Part shown: piece after piece, positions 8,122-14,662 of the stretch
How the letters are laid out: every line of letters starts with the position of its first letter
Numbering within the stretch: position 1 is the first letter of the stretch
Origin: a virus
Reading direction: 5' to 3' (one strand)
DNA: 23,862 nt
Virus record (IMG/VR): IMGVR_UViG_3300032560_000114
Coordinates: 1-23,862 of that record
The notes under the pieces: model-generated
Told to the model about the DNA's origin: nothing
Database searches by the model: none
The model's input: only the letters and a program-made list of their open reading frames with translations
Made by a program: the position numbers and the translations under genes

Positions 8122-8804
8122 GGGTTTACTCCAGGATTAGATATAACTCGAAACGTGTACCCGTTTCGAGTTACTCCGTTTTTTATTGATCCACGTTTGA
8201 CGTTATTATTTCGACACCATTCGCACATATTAACGATGGTAATTATCTCTCCGACAGGTGAGGTTATCTCCCAAACTTTAGCCGTTTGACTGGCAGTTTG
8301 GGTAGCTTTCTTAGCTAAGTATGCGTGGGTCAGTTTTGTTCGGCCGGCAAGTTTGGCTGCCGCCGCTGCAATATGTGGATGGGTTTCTTTTGTTCGGCCT
8401 GAAAACCTAATAGACAGTTCCATCAATGCAGGCCAATTGTCCTTGTTTCGGGTTTTTCGTTTGGCTGCTGCAATTTTGGCAGATTTACCACAATCTTCAG
8501 GTGATATCGATTTGTTATCCGTGCGATTTAAAAACGTAGGATTGGTTATTACTTTCCTTCTACGTAACACGGTGTGTTCCCAGCGTTGAGCCTTTTCTAC
8601 CGCGTTTTTACCACGAAATACCTTCCGTACGGAAATTATGTCAGGATTTCCATACTCCTGAACATATGATTTAACGTGCTTACTTGAAGTCTTGTATGGA
8701 TTCCATAAATCTGTCGGATGACAACCAGAGGCGTACCTGACACCATAGTACTTCATTCCGGTAGTTGACCATTTAAGTAAATATGTGTAAGGTAGTTGCG
8801 ACAT
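8118..8804 (-). CDS. GIY-YIG-type homing endonuclease, intact
   Basis: 228 residues. The N-terminal PYTYLLKW...MKYYGVRYASGCHPTDLW is a GIY-YIG variant found in phage free-standing endonucleases; it is followed by YKTSSKHVKSYVQEYGNPDI, VRKVF and a conserved E in EKAQRWEH. The middle has repeated K/A/T-rich NUMOD-like units (SIRFSGRTKETHPHIAAAAA, AKLAGRTKLTHAYLAKKA). The C-terminus (WEITSPVGEIITIVNMCEWC...GSI..GVTRNGYTFRVIS) resembles the DNA-binding domain at the ends of such endonucleases. The ATG overlaps the upstream stop (TAATG) and the TGA overlaps the next start (GTGA), so the gene fits between its neighbours with no spacer. It likely cuts a phage allele lacking it; the target is unknown. 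Confidence 0.85.
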   Translation of the reverse strand: MSQLPYTYLLKWSTTGMKYYGVRYASGCHPTDLWNPYKTSSKHVKSYVQEYGNPDIISVRKVFRGKNAVEKAQRWEHTVLRRRKVITNPTFLNRTDNKSISPEDCGKSAKIAAAKRKTRNKDNWPALMELSIRFSGRTKETHPHIAAAAAKLAGRTKLTHAYLAKKATQTASQTAKVWEITSPVGEIITIVNMCEWCRNNNVKRGSIKNGVTRNGYTFRVISNPGVNP

Positions 8805-8968
8805 TAAGCTTTCGCAACCTCCACTATGATCCCATCGCCTACTAGTTCTTGGGCTACTTGTTCCAGTGCAGATTGCACTTCATTAGTAAGGATTCCGCTG
8901 TCAGCAGCATCATCCTTCACAAGCTTACTAAGCTTGATAACAAGTACGTCTTCGACGACCTTTGCCAT
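8804..8968 (-). CDS. Small hypothetical protein, 54 residues
   Basis: This short gene starts with ATG at 8968 behind GGAG (8-base spacing) and reads MAKVVEDVLVIKLSKLVKDD, then a central helix (TNEVQSALEQVAQELVG) and the ending DGIIVEVAKA. An ATAAATAC motif lies 22 bases upstream. Its TAA overlaps the ATG of the endonuclease as TAATG, so the two are probably translationally coupled. Short proteins of this shape (VVEDxxVxKLSKLVKD...VQELVGDG) occur in T4-like cyanophage genomes as I recall, function unknown. The start with its own SD and promoter-like motif supports a real gene. Confidence 0.8.
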   Translation of the reverse strand: MAKVVEDVLVIKLSKLVKDDAADSGILTNEVQSALEQVAQELVGDGIIVEVAKA

Positions 8969-8970
8969 AA

Positions 8971-8996
8971 AAATACTCCATTTTATTAGAGTATTT
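8971..8996. repeat. Inverted repeat AAATACTC/GAGTATTT overlapping a late-promoter-like box
   Basis: AAATACTC (8971-8978) and GAGTATTT (8989-8996) are perfect 8-bp arms around a 10-base spacer. The right arm overlaps ATAAATAC and the left arm overlaps the GGAG of the 54-residue gene. It may be a regulatory palindrome or a hairpin in read-through RNA. Confidence 0.5.
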
Positions 8997-8998
8997 AT
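8991..8998 (-). promoter_or_regulatory. ATAAATAC late-promoter-like motif
   Basis: ATAAATAC on the minus strand lies 22 bases before the ATG at 8968, the same distance as at 4301-4308. Confidence 0.5.
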
Positions 8999-8999
8999 C

Positions 9000-9668
9000 T
9001 TATACCGTTTTCTTTTCTAATTTGTAACTTTTACCTATGATGTTCGGAAACATCAGATACATCATCATGAGATTCTTTTCATCATTGTAGTTGATAAAGT
9101 GGCTAGTGCTTAGGTAAGTAAAATTATAATTTAATACCATTGACAAAGACTCACTAATGACAAGATCCGGTGTTCTTTTCAAGTATTCTTTTAGGTCTTC
9201 CTTAATATTGCCGTCTCTGTCGTAAAAGTTTTTTAGATAAACCCTAAACTTAGCAGGCGGATCCTTCTTGAAATATTTTATACCGGCTGGTAACAAATTC
9301 GCTTCATGAATTTTAGGATCTGACCAAAATTTACAAATCTCCTTAATGATATTCTCGTCATTTGTATAGACAGAAAATGCAGAATCATACTGCCGGGTTT
9401 GAATTTTAGGATCTTTGTAGTGATTTGCTCTAAATTTAATGAGGCCTTCCATTTTAGACAAATCTATATCTTCTAACCTTATTTTTCGGGACCACCGGTC
9501 CTTTAGTAATATTTGGTTCTTAACGTACTGCACGTATTGTTCAATGGTTTTGGCTCTAAATACAAAGCTAATTGCATTGTCTTTTAACACAACCTTATAC
9601 TTGAAATTGTTGTAGTATAGAAGGGTTCGGTCTTCGACCTCAACCTTCGACTTGAATGATGCCGTCAT
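9000..9668 (-). CDS. Hypothetical protein overlapping and downstream of the ClpA-like gene
   Basis: 222 residues from ATG at 9668, chosen over an in-frame TTG six bases earlier because GAGAA then has normal spacing. The start lies 29 bases inside the end of the ClpA-like gene, so translation is probably coupled. The protein is K/Y/F-rich with strands at the start (TLLYYNNFKYKVVLKDNAISFVFRA) and helices later (EQYVQYVKNQILLKD, ENIIKEICKFWSD), then KFRVYLKNFYDRDG. T4-like phages encode basic proteins of this general look, but I recognise no motif. Its position makes a role with the unfoldase, for example as adaptor or regulator, an idea worth testing, not a finding. Confidence 0.8.
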   Translation of the reverse strand: MTASFKSKVEVEDRTLLYYNNFKYKVVLKDNAISFVFRAKTIEQYVQYVKNQILLKDRWSRKIRLEDIDLSKMEGLIKFRANHYKDPKIQTRQYDSAFSVYTNDENIIKEICKFWSDPKIHEANLLPAGIKYFKKDPPAKFRVYLKNFYDRDGNIKEDLKEYLKRTPDLVISESLSMVLNYNFTYLSTSHFINYNDEKNLMMMYLMFPNIIGKSYKLEKKTV

Positions 9669-11904
9669 CGCCAATTCTCGCAGTTTGCTTTGAAGTTACT
9701 TGAAACACGATTTCATTGTTCTCCAACACAGCCATAATGTTTGCGTTAGCAATACGCTCAAACAAAATTTTCTTTGAAAGAGGAACACGAATCAATTCAT
9801 CGATCTTACGACCGAGAGGTCTTGCACCCATCTTGCTATCATAGCCCTTATCAGCCAAATACTCAATGACTTCCTCACTGAGGTTCAGCGTGATATTGTG
9901 CTTGTCAAGCAACGGCTTCTTAACATCTTCCAAGAATTTCACAACGATCTTCTTTATCGAAAGCATGTCTAGCTTTTGGAATTTGCAGACCATATCAAGA
10001 CGATTACGGAACTCAGGCTTGAAGAATTGCTTAAGAGCCTTATCATCTTCACCAGTGCGTTCTTGCGAACCGAAACCAATATTGTTTCGTTCACCGTCAG
10101 CCGACCCTAAATTAGAAGTCATAATGATAAGAGTATTCTTACAAGAAACTTCCTTACCGTTTGATCCGGTGATTCGACCTTCATCCAAAATCTGTAGGAA
10201 GATGTTGAAGATATCAGGGTGAGCCTTTTCGACTTCATCGAACAGAAGAATAGAGTGCGGGTTCTTGCTCAAGTCTGAAATTAGGCGTCCACCTTGAACT
10301 TGTGAATCGCCAAAGCCTACGTAGCCCGGGGGCGGCCCGATCAAGCTGCTTACGCTGTGCTTCTCTGCGTACTCCGACATGTCATACTTGAGAAGCGGCA
10401 TATCCAAATTTTTGGACAGCAACTTAGCCAATTCCGTTTTACCCGTACCCGTTGGGCCCAAGAACAAGAAGCTCGCAATCGGCTTCTTATCGTTACCGAT
10501 CCCCGCAAACGAGACATACACTCGTTCAAGAACCTTATCGACAGTCTCATCCTGCCCATACAGCTTATTCTTGACGTTCATTTCAAGATTATTGATCCGG
10601 TCGAAGTTATCACCGCTCAACTTATCTGCCGGAACGCCGGTGAACTTTTCAACTTGTTCGTGAATAAGTGCCGTAGTAATTTCAGCGTCCTTGTTCTGCA
10701 GGACACGTTGCTTAGCACACGCCGCATCTAGTAGGTCGATAGACTTGTCAGGATTCTTACGATCATGGATGTATCGATCAGCGGACTCTACTGCTGCTTT
10801 AATGGCTTCTGGTGTAATCTTCACATTGTGGAAATCATTGAGACGTTCAGATAATCCGTTAAGAATACGAACAGTCGTGTCATGAGAAGGTTCATCAACC
10901 GAAACACGATAGAATCGACGCATCAACGCACGATCCTTTTCAAATGATTCGTAGAATTCTTCCCACGTGGTAGAAGCAATGACCTTAAGCGTACCCTTAG
11001 TGATTGCAGGCTTGATCATGTTAGCAAAATCAACTGATCCAGTAGTGGATCCGCCCGCACCTTGCATAGTATGCGCTTCGTCAATGAACAGAATCGCCTT
11101 CTTTTTGACGTTCAACGCATCAAGAACCTGCTTGACCTTTTCTTCAAAGTCACCTCGATAACGAGAACCAGCAAGAAGCGAACCAACTTCAAGTGAATAA
11201 AGTTCGTGGTCTAGTAGGAAGTCCGGAACTGTTCCGGCAACGATTGCGTTTGCGATACCTTCAGCGATAGCAGTCTTACCTACACCCGGATCGCCGACCA
11301 TAAGTACGTTAGACTTGAATCTCTTGGCAAGAACATTGATAATGTCATCGATTTCCTTATGACGACCGATCACTGGCTCCAACTTGTCTTGACGAGCCAA
11401 ATCAGTCAGATTGATTGTATACTCATCAAGAATTTCGTCAGCCTGATTTGGACTGATAGCTGCGTAGTCGCCACCCGCATAATGCTTCTGCCAGTAAGTA
11501 AGAAAATCAGACTTAGAGACACCGTACTTAAGTAGGAAATAGTGAGCATGAGAATTAGATTCTGTTGCGATGCTCATGTACAAATCAATAGTAGCAACTT
11601 GTCTGCGGCCGGTGAATAGAACCTGTGTCACAGAACGATTCATCACACGTTCAAGCGTGTTAGTGCGCTTTGGTTGGCAATTTGGATCTTTAGAAACAAT
11701 TGCGTGCAGTCCATTGAGATAAGCCTCAATTTCAGCAAGCATCAAATCCGTATCTACATTGATGCCATTTAGACATTTCTTAAAAGGAGGGTGCGAAACG
11801 AGAGCCCAAAGCAAATGCTCTACAGTAACATATGCATGTTGTCTTTGCTTTGCAGCTTGGACTGCATGTTCAATAATATTTTCAATTTCAGGGGATGATT
11901 GCAA
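9640..11904 (-). CDS. clpA: ClpA-type AAA+ unfoldase (Clp/Hsp100)
   Basis: 754 residues, close to bacterial ClpA. The start is TTG at 11904 behind AAGGATT; it aligns with the ClpA N-terminus (IEHAVQAAKQRQHAYVTVEHLLWAL). Domains: Clp N-domain about 1-140; D1 with GDPGVGKT (204-211), pore loop GSRYRGDFE (246-254) and ILFIDEA (271-277); D2 with GPTGTGKT (483-490), GYVG pore loop (527-530), LLFDEVEKAH (553-562) and sensor-2 ARPLGRK (694-700). No ClpB-type coiled-coil middle domain is inserted, so it is ClpA-like, not a disaggregase. An IGF tripeptide (609-611) sits where ClpA has its ClpP-docking IGL loop. All ATPase motifs look intact. It follows dnaJ by 20 bases. Probable role: ATP-driven unfolding of host or phage proteins, perhaps feeding host ClpP. 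Confidence 0.93.
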   Translation of the reverse strand: MQSSPEIENIIEHAVQAAKQRQHAYVTVEHLLWALVSHPPFKKCLNGINVDTDLMLAEIEAYLNGLHAIVSKDPNCQPKRTNTLERVMNRSVTQVLFTGRRQVATIDLYMSIATESNSHAHYFLLKYGVSKSDFLTYWQKHYAGGDYAAISPNQADEILDEYTINLTDLARQDKLEPVIGRHKEIDDIINVLAKRFKSNVLMVGDPGVGKTAIAEGIANAIVAGTVPDFLLDHELYSLEVGSLLAGSRYRGDFEEKVKQVLDALNVKKKAILFIDEAHTMQGAGGSTTGSVDFANMIKPAITKGTLKVIASTTWEEFYESFEKDRALMRRFYRVSVDEPSHDTTVRILNGLSERLNDFHNVKITPEAIKAAVESADRYIHDRKNPDKSIDLLDAACAKQRVLQNKDAEITTALIHEQVEKFTGVPADKLSGDNFDRINNLEMNVKNKLYGQDETVDKVLERVYVSFAGIGNDKKPIASFLFLGPTGTGKTELAKLLSKNLDMPLLKYDMSEYAEKHSVSSLIGPPPGYVGFGDSQVQGGRLISDLSKNPHSILLFDEVEKAHPDIFNIFLQILDEGRITGSNGKEVSCKNTLIIMTSNLGSADGERNNIGFGSQERTGEDDKALKQFFKPEFRNRLDMVCKFQKLDMLSIKKIVVKFLEDVKKPLLDKHNITLNLSEEVIEYLADKGYDSKMGARPLGRKIDELIRVPLSKKILFERIANANIMAVLENNEIVFQVTSKQTARIGDDGIIQVEG

Positions 11905-11924
11905 CTTTTAATCCTTTTAAAAAG

Positions 11925-12725
11925 TTATTTAGATCGACTACGCTTGATACTTTCAATAATATCATTGTCGATGTTAGCAGGGACTATTACCTTTAACAAT
12001 AGTATTTGGTCACCATAACCGTTGTTGGCTGTGGGCATTCCGTAGCCAGGCAGTCTAAACTGATGATATGTTTGAGTTCCAGCTGGAATATCAACCTCAA
12101 TTTTATTTCCGCCTATGGTAGTAAACTCAATTTTAGTACCGACAATCAAATCTAAGACAGAGATAGGTATATTCGTATACAAATCGTCACCTTTTCTGTC
12201 AAATCGTAGATCATCTAGAACATGGAATTCGATGATTAGCGTACCTTCTTCAATCAGATTGTCATATCGAATGCTACTTCTAGACGAGATGCCGGGTGGC
12301 ACCTTAACATTCACGACCTTTACGCCGTTTGGCGTACCTAATTGCAGTACCTGCTCGGCACCACTAAATGCATCTTGCAATGACACTGATACTCTAGTTC
12401 TAAAAACTGGTTTCTGTGGTTGTCTATTTTGTGCAAAGTTTTGTGGTCCGCCAAATGATTGTGCAAAAAACTCGTTTAAATCAAATCCATTGAAGCTGAA
12501 TGAGAATCCACCCGGTCCAAATTGCGGCGAAGGCTGGGGAGGCCTGTCATATGCTGCTCTCTTGTCAGCATCACCTAATATTTCATAAGCCACACTGATT
12601 TCTTGAAATTTTGCTAGATCACCTCCCCGATCAGGGTGATGCTCCATTGCTAATTTACGATATGCTTTTTTAATTTCTTCTTGGGTGGCTGTCCTAGAAA
12701 CACCCAGCGTCATATAATGATCCAT
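11925..12725 (-). CDS. dnaJ: DnaJ-like co-chaperone (type II, no zinc finger)
   Basis: 266 residues from ATG at 12725, chosen because MDHYMTLGV matches the canonical MDYYxxLGV of J proteins; an ATG two codons earlier is possible. The J domain (1-65) has the HPD motif at 30-32, which stimulates Hsp70 ATPase, and KAYRKLAMEHHPDRGG. A G/F-rich linker with FGPGGFSFSFNGFDLNEFF follows, then the DnaJ C-terminal substrate-binding domains (from about residue 105: VSVSLQDAFSGAEQVLQLG, VKVPPGI, DLIVGTKIEFTTIGG, FRLPGYGMP, GDQILLLKVIVP). There are no CxxCxGxG repeats, so it is like CbpA or DnaJB. It has no Shine-Dalgarno; instead a sigma70-like promoter puts +1 on its ATG. It leads a likely dnaJ-clpA operon. 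It would recruit the host DnaK. Confidence 0.92.
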   Translation of the reverse strand: MDHYMTLGVSRTATQEEIKKAYRKLAMEHHPDRGGDLAKFQEISVAYEILGDADKRAAYDRPPQPSPQFGPGGFSFSFNGFDLNEFFAQSFGGPQNFAQNRQPQKPVFRTRVSVSLQDAFSGAEQVLQLGTPNGVKVVNVKVPPGISSRSSIRYDNLIEEGTLIIEFHVLDDLRFDRKGDDLYTNIPISVLDLIVGTKIEFTTIGGNKIEVDIPAGTQTYHQFRLPGYGMPTANNGYGDQILLLKVIVPANIDNDIIESIKRSRSK

Positions 12726-12751
12726 AATCATATAGTATCACGCTGGGTGTT
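12699..12751. repeat. 12-bp perfect inverted repeat around the dnaJ start
   Basis: AACACCCAGCGT (12699-12710) and ACGCTGGGTGTT (12740-12751) flank 29 bases that hold the -10 box and the dnaJ ATG. The right arm lies wholly in the promoter spacer; the left arm lies in dnaJ codons 5-9. It could be a paired operator, or a hairpin burying the start codon in read-through RNA. Confidence 0.85.
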
Positions 12752-12760
12752 ATATGTCAA
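12732..12760 (-). promoter_or_regulatory. Sigma70-like promoter of dnaJ-clpA
   Basis: On the minus strand TTGACA (12760-12755, full consensus) and TACTAT (12737-12732) are 17 bases apart. Six bases later comes the dnaJ ATG (12725), so +1 would fall on its A. The -35 box starts three bases beyond the stop codon of the upstream gene (12764-12766). Confidence 0.75.
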
Positions 12761-12763
12761 TTC

Positions 12764-13285
12764 TTACTTTCCAGGAATTCCCGGTGGAGGTGTACCCACT
12801 GAAGTATCTACGTTCGTTGCACCTTGAAGTTTTTCTTGTGTACGACCAAAAGCAGCAATACCAAGAACAGCGCCCATTGCAATGTGAAATAAACCTGCAC
12901 CTTGAAGGGTCAATGGTTGCCATGGCGTCGTGACACTTCCCTTACCGACAAGCTGTACGATAGACCAGAGAATTGGGAATAAAATGAAGTCGCATATGCA
13001 GACTGCCATATACATCCACCCCATTGCTGGGCGCCACTTCTTATTGATCCAATCCTCATTATCGTTCTTAACAAGAACATCTGCGTTCTGTGCAGCATTG
13101 CTTCCTGCTTGCGTGAGAGAAGCATTGGTTAGATTCTGCAATTCATTTTTCTGTACCATATCTTCGTAAAACTCCTTATCATTTACCATGCTATCATAGT
13201 GTTCATCGTTCTTTGCGACGACTTGCATTTCTTCATTATCGTTCGGTTCTGGCAATGTCATGCCGGGTAATCCTGAATCTGCCAT
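12764..13285 (-). CDS. Putative holin-like membrane protein
   Basis: 173 residues, ATG at 13285 behind AGGA, one base after the previous stop. The first 80 residues are acidic, polar and helical. Then NKKWRPAMGWMYMAVCICDFIL opens a long hydrophobic segment (about 88-112), a polar hinge GKGSVTTPWQPLTLQG, and a second hydrophobic segment (about 129-146, LFHIAMGAVLGIAAFG), ending in a Pro/Gly tail PPPGIPGK. The WRP...W...C.DF start and PLTLQGAG...GAVLG end recall the 3TM holin family first described in gene-transfer agents (GTA_holin_3TM), in which the endolysin crosses the inner membrane. The only endolysin in the window lies about 9 kb away at 22458-23081. The long polar N-terminus is unusual for a small holin; a structural membrane-bound role is the alternative. 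Confidence 0.7.
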   Translation of the reverse strand: MADSGLPGMTLPEPNDNEEMQVVAKNDEHYDSMVNDKEFYEDMVQKNELQNLTNASLTQAGSNAAQNADVLVKNDNEDWINKKWRPAMGWMYMAVCICDFILFPILWSIVQLVGKGSVTTPWQPLTLQGAGLFHIAMGAVLGIAAFGRTQEKLQGATNVDTSVGTPPPGIPGK

Positions 13286-13286
13286 A

Positions 13287-13868
13287 TTACATTCCTGCCA
13301 TTGATTTTATATTTTTAATGTATTCATCATTATTGTATGGCGCCTTCGGATCAATACCTGCACGAATTCTCACTTCATTTAATCCGTCATCTTTTTCGTT
13401 TTTTTCGTTTTTTTCGTCATCAACGTTTCCGTCGTCGCCGCGATCAATCTTGTATTCATTAGGATTGCATATAATAGCCTGATGTAGAATTTCTTCGTCA
13501 GCATCATAATCTTCTCCCTCAACCTCAACGGTCCAATCCTTAAGCTTTAATCCAGTTAAGGTCTCAAGATCAGAAAGAAGCGAAATGATTCTTTTAGGCG
13601 TAGTTGATCTGCGATCCATTTCAACAAATACTAACCACTTACCAGGTTCAATTTCACCATCGCTTACACTGGCATCTAATACCCAGGTATACCCACGTTC
13701 AAACCAGGTTACTAAATCCTTTGCAGCCAACTTTGAATATGCCATAAAAGTGACAGTTACTATGTCTGCATCTGAACCGATTTTAGCAGAATATTCGTCA
13801 ACCGTTATCTTATCTGATAACTGGTCTTCTAGATCCATGTAATCGAGGGCTTCATTTAAAATTTTCAT
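13287..13868 (-). CDS. Hypothetical phage protein, 193 residues, acidic
   Basis: The start is ATG at 13868 (MKILNEALDYMDL), preferred over an in-frame GTG at 13880 because GAGG sits six bases before the ATG. It is acidic throughout, with strands in IVTVTFMAYS and KWLVFVEMDRR, and the motif RRSTTPKRIISLLSDLETLTGLKLKDWTVEV, which suggests a small alpha/beta domain. A low-complexity DDEKNEKNEKDD tract (DNA repeats of TTTTTTCG) separates it from the tail RIRAGIDPKAPYNNDEYIKNIKSMAG, a kind of C-terminal tail seen on many phage proteins. The function is unknown. It overlaps nothing and sits one base before the holin-like gene and 8 bases after the stop of the upstream gene. Confidence 0.82.
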   Translation of the reverse strand: MKILNEALDYMDLEDQLSDKITVDEYSAKIGSDADIVTVTFMAYSKLAAKDLVTWFERGYTWVLDASVSDGEIEPGKWLVFVEMDRRSTTPKRIISLLSDLETLTGLKLKDWTVEVEGEDYDADEEILHQAIICNPNEYKIDRGDDGNVDDEKNEKNEKDDGLNEVRIRAGIDPKAPYNNDEYIKNIKSMAGM

Positions 13869-13876
13869 TATACGCC

Positions 13877-14488
13877 TCACATCATCGGAGCAGGGCCCAG
13901 CGCGGCGCCAGGAGCATTACCTAATTGATTTTCATCTGCTGTGGTTTTAACTGATGGTTCTTCTTTAGTGGAGTCATCCAAATCCTCAGCATATGCATCT
14001 TCAATCTCAGACAAGTCGATAGTTTGGTCTGCAAGATCAATAGTACCTTCCTTAATGTCATCCATAAGTTCGAACGGAATAGTGATTTCTACAAACCAAA
14101 CCTTACGTTCCTTCATCTTTGGATAGCGAGTTCCTGGTACAAAATCTTCATAATCTTTTACTTCTACGGGAACTTTCAACTCACCCTTTCCAAAGGTTAC
14201 TTTACACCCAATAGTAGTGAGGCGCAGAGCCCCACGTGGATCAGGCATTAACTTATATGGCCACATGAAAATACATTTACAAGTGTATCTGCCTATTTCT
14301 GGACCTTGAACCAACTCGCCTAAAATCCAATTTTTGAAGGCATAAAGATCAGCTTCGTCTAAAACTCTCTCAAAGTCTATCAAAGTAGACATCGAGCCGT
14401 CACTCATGTAGATACCTTTGATCGTATCTACAATACTGACAAAATCGATGTCATTAAAAAAAGTATCTGCTGGTAATGATTTGCTCAT
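13877..14488 (-). CDS. Hypothetical phage protein, 203 residues
   Basis: ATG at 14488; no SD is seen, and ATAAATAC ends only four bases before it. The body (1-150) reads as a compact domain: FNDIDFVSIVDTIKGIYMSDGS, LYAFKNWILGELVQG, CKCIFMWPYKLMPDPRGALR, then VWFVEITIPFELMDDIKEG. The last 50 residues are acidic and P/A-rich (DLDDSTKEEPSV, ALGPAPMM) and probably disordered. This pattern matches, as I recall, an uncharacterised conserved protein of T4-like aquatic phages. It is the last minus-strand gene before the divergent phoH. Function unknown. Confidence 0.82.
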   Translation of the reverse strand: MSKSLPADTFFNDIDFVSIVDTIKGIYMSDGSMSTLIDFERVLDEADLYAFKNWILGELVQGPEIGRYTCKCIFMWPYKLMPDPRGALRLTTIGCKVTFGKGELKVPVEVKDYEDFVPGTRYPKMKERKVWFVEITIPFELMDDIKEGTIDLADQTIDLSEIEDAYAEDLDDSTKEEPSVKTTADENQLGNAPGAALGPAPMM

Positions 14489-14492
14489 GTAA

Positions 14493-14500
14493 GTATTTAT
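14493..14500 (-). promoter_or_regulatory. ATAAATAC late-promoter-like motif, 4 bases before ATG
   Basis: If this is a -10 element, transcription would begin at or within the ATG at 14488, giving a leaderless or near-leaderless mRNA. The lack of a Shine-Dalgarno fits that. Confidence 0.4.
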
Positions 14501-14554
14501 CTTTACAGCGTATTAATGAAGGAAACGTTTTTGAAACGAACATTATATTTATCA

Positions 14555-14571
14555 TAGGAAACTATTTCCTA
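14555..14571. promoter_or_regulatory. Operator-like palindrome upstream of phoH
   Basis: TAGGAAA-CTA-TTTCCTA is a perfect 7-bp inverted repeat with a 3-base centre, in the 174-base divergent gap between the gene starting at 14488 and the phoH GTG at 14663. I could not assign a convincing sigma70 promoter in this gap; TTGAAA at 14531-14536 has no good -10 at 16-18 bases. Confidence 0.4.
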
Positions 14572-14662
14572 GATGCTCATAGTTTACTTAATTACAGACC
14601 TTAAATACATTCGAAGGCAGAATACAGCTTTCAATACTTTGTTTCAAACTCAGGAGACTTTA

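Noticed and set aside
9866-10222. Plus-strand open frame of 118 residues inside the ClpA-like gene
   Set aside because: It is antisense to the highly conserved D2 ATPase region; only the codon use of the real gene keeps it open.
12115-12588. Plus-strand open frame of 157 residues inside dnaJ
   Set aside because: Antisense of the DnaJ C-terminal domains; Cys- and Ser-rich shadow composition and no ribosome site.
13376-13420. Repeated TTTTTTCG units as a CRISPR or regulatory array
   Set aside because: The units are too short and are in frame, encoding EKNEKNEKDD; a slippage-prone low-complexity tract explains them.
14573-14662. 30-residue N-terminal extension of PhoH from an upstream ATG
   Set aside because: The GTG at 14663 has AGGAG in the right place and gives the usual PhoH start; the extension spans the leader just after the palindrome.
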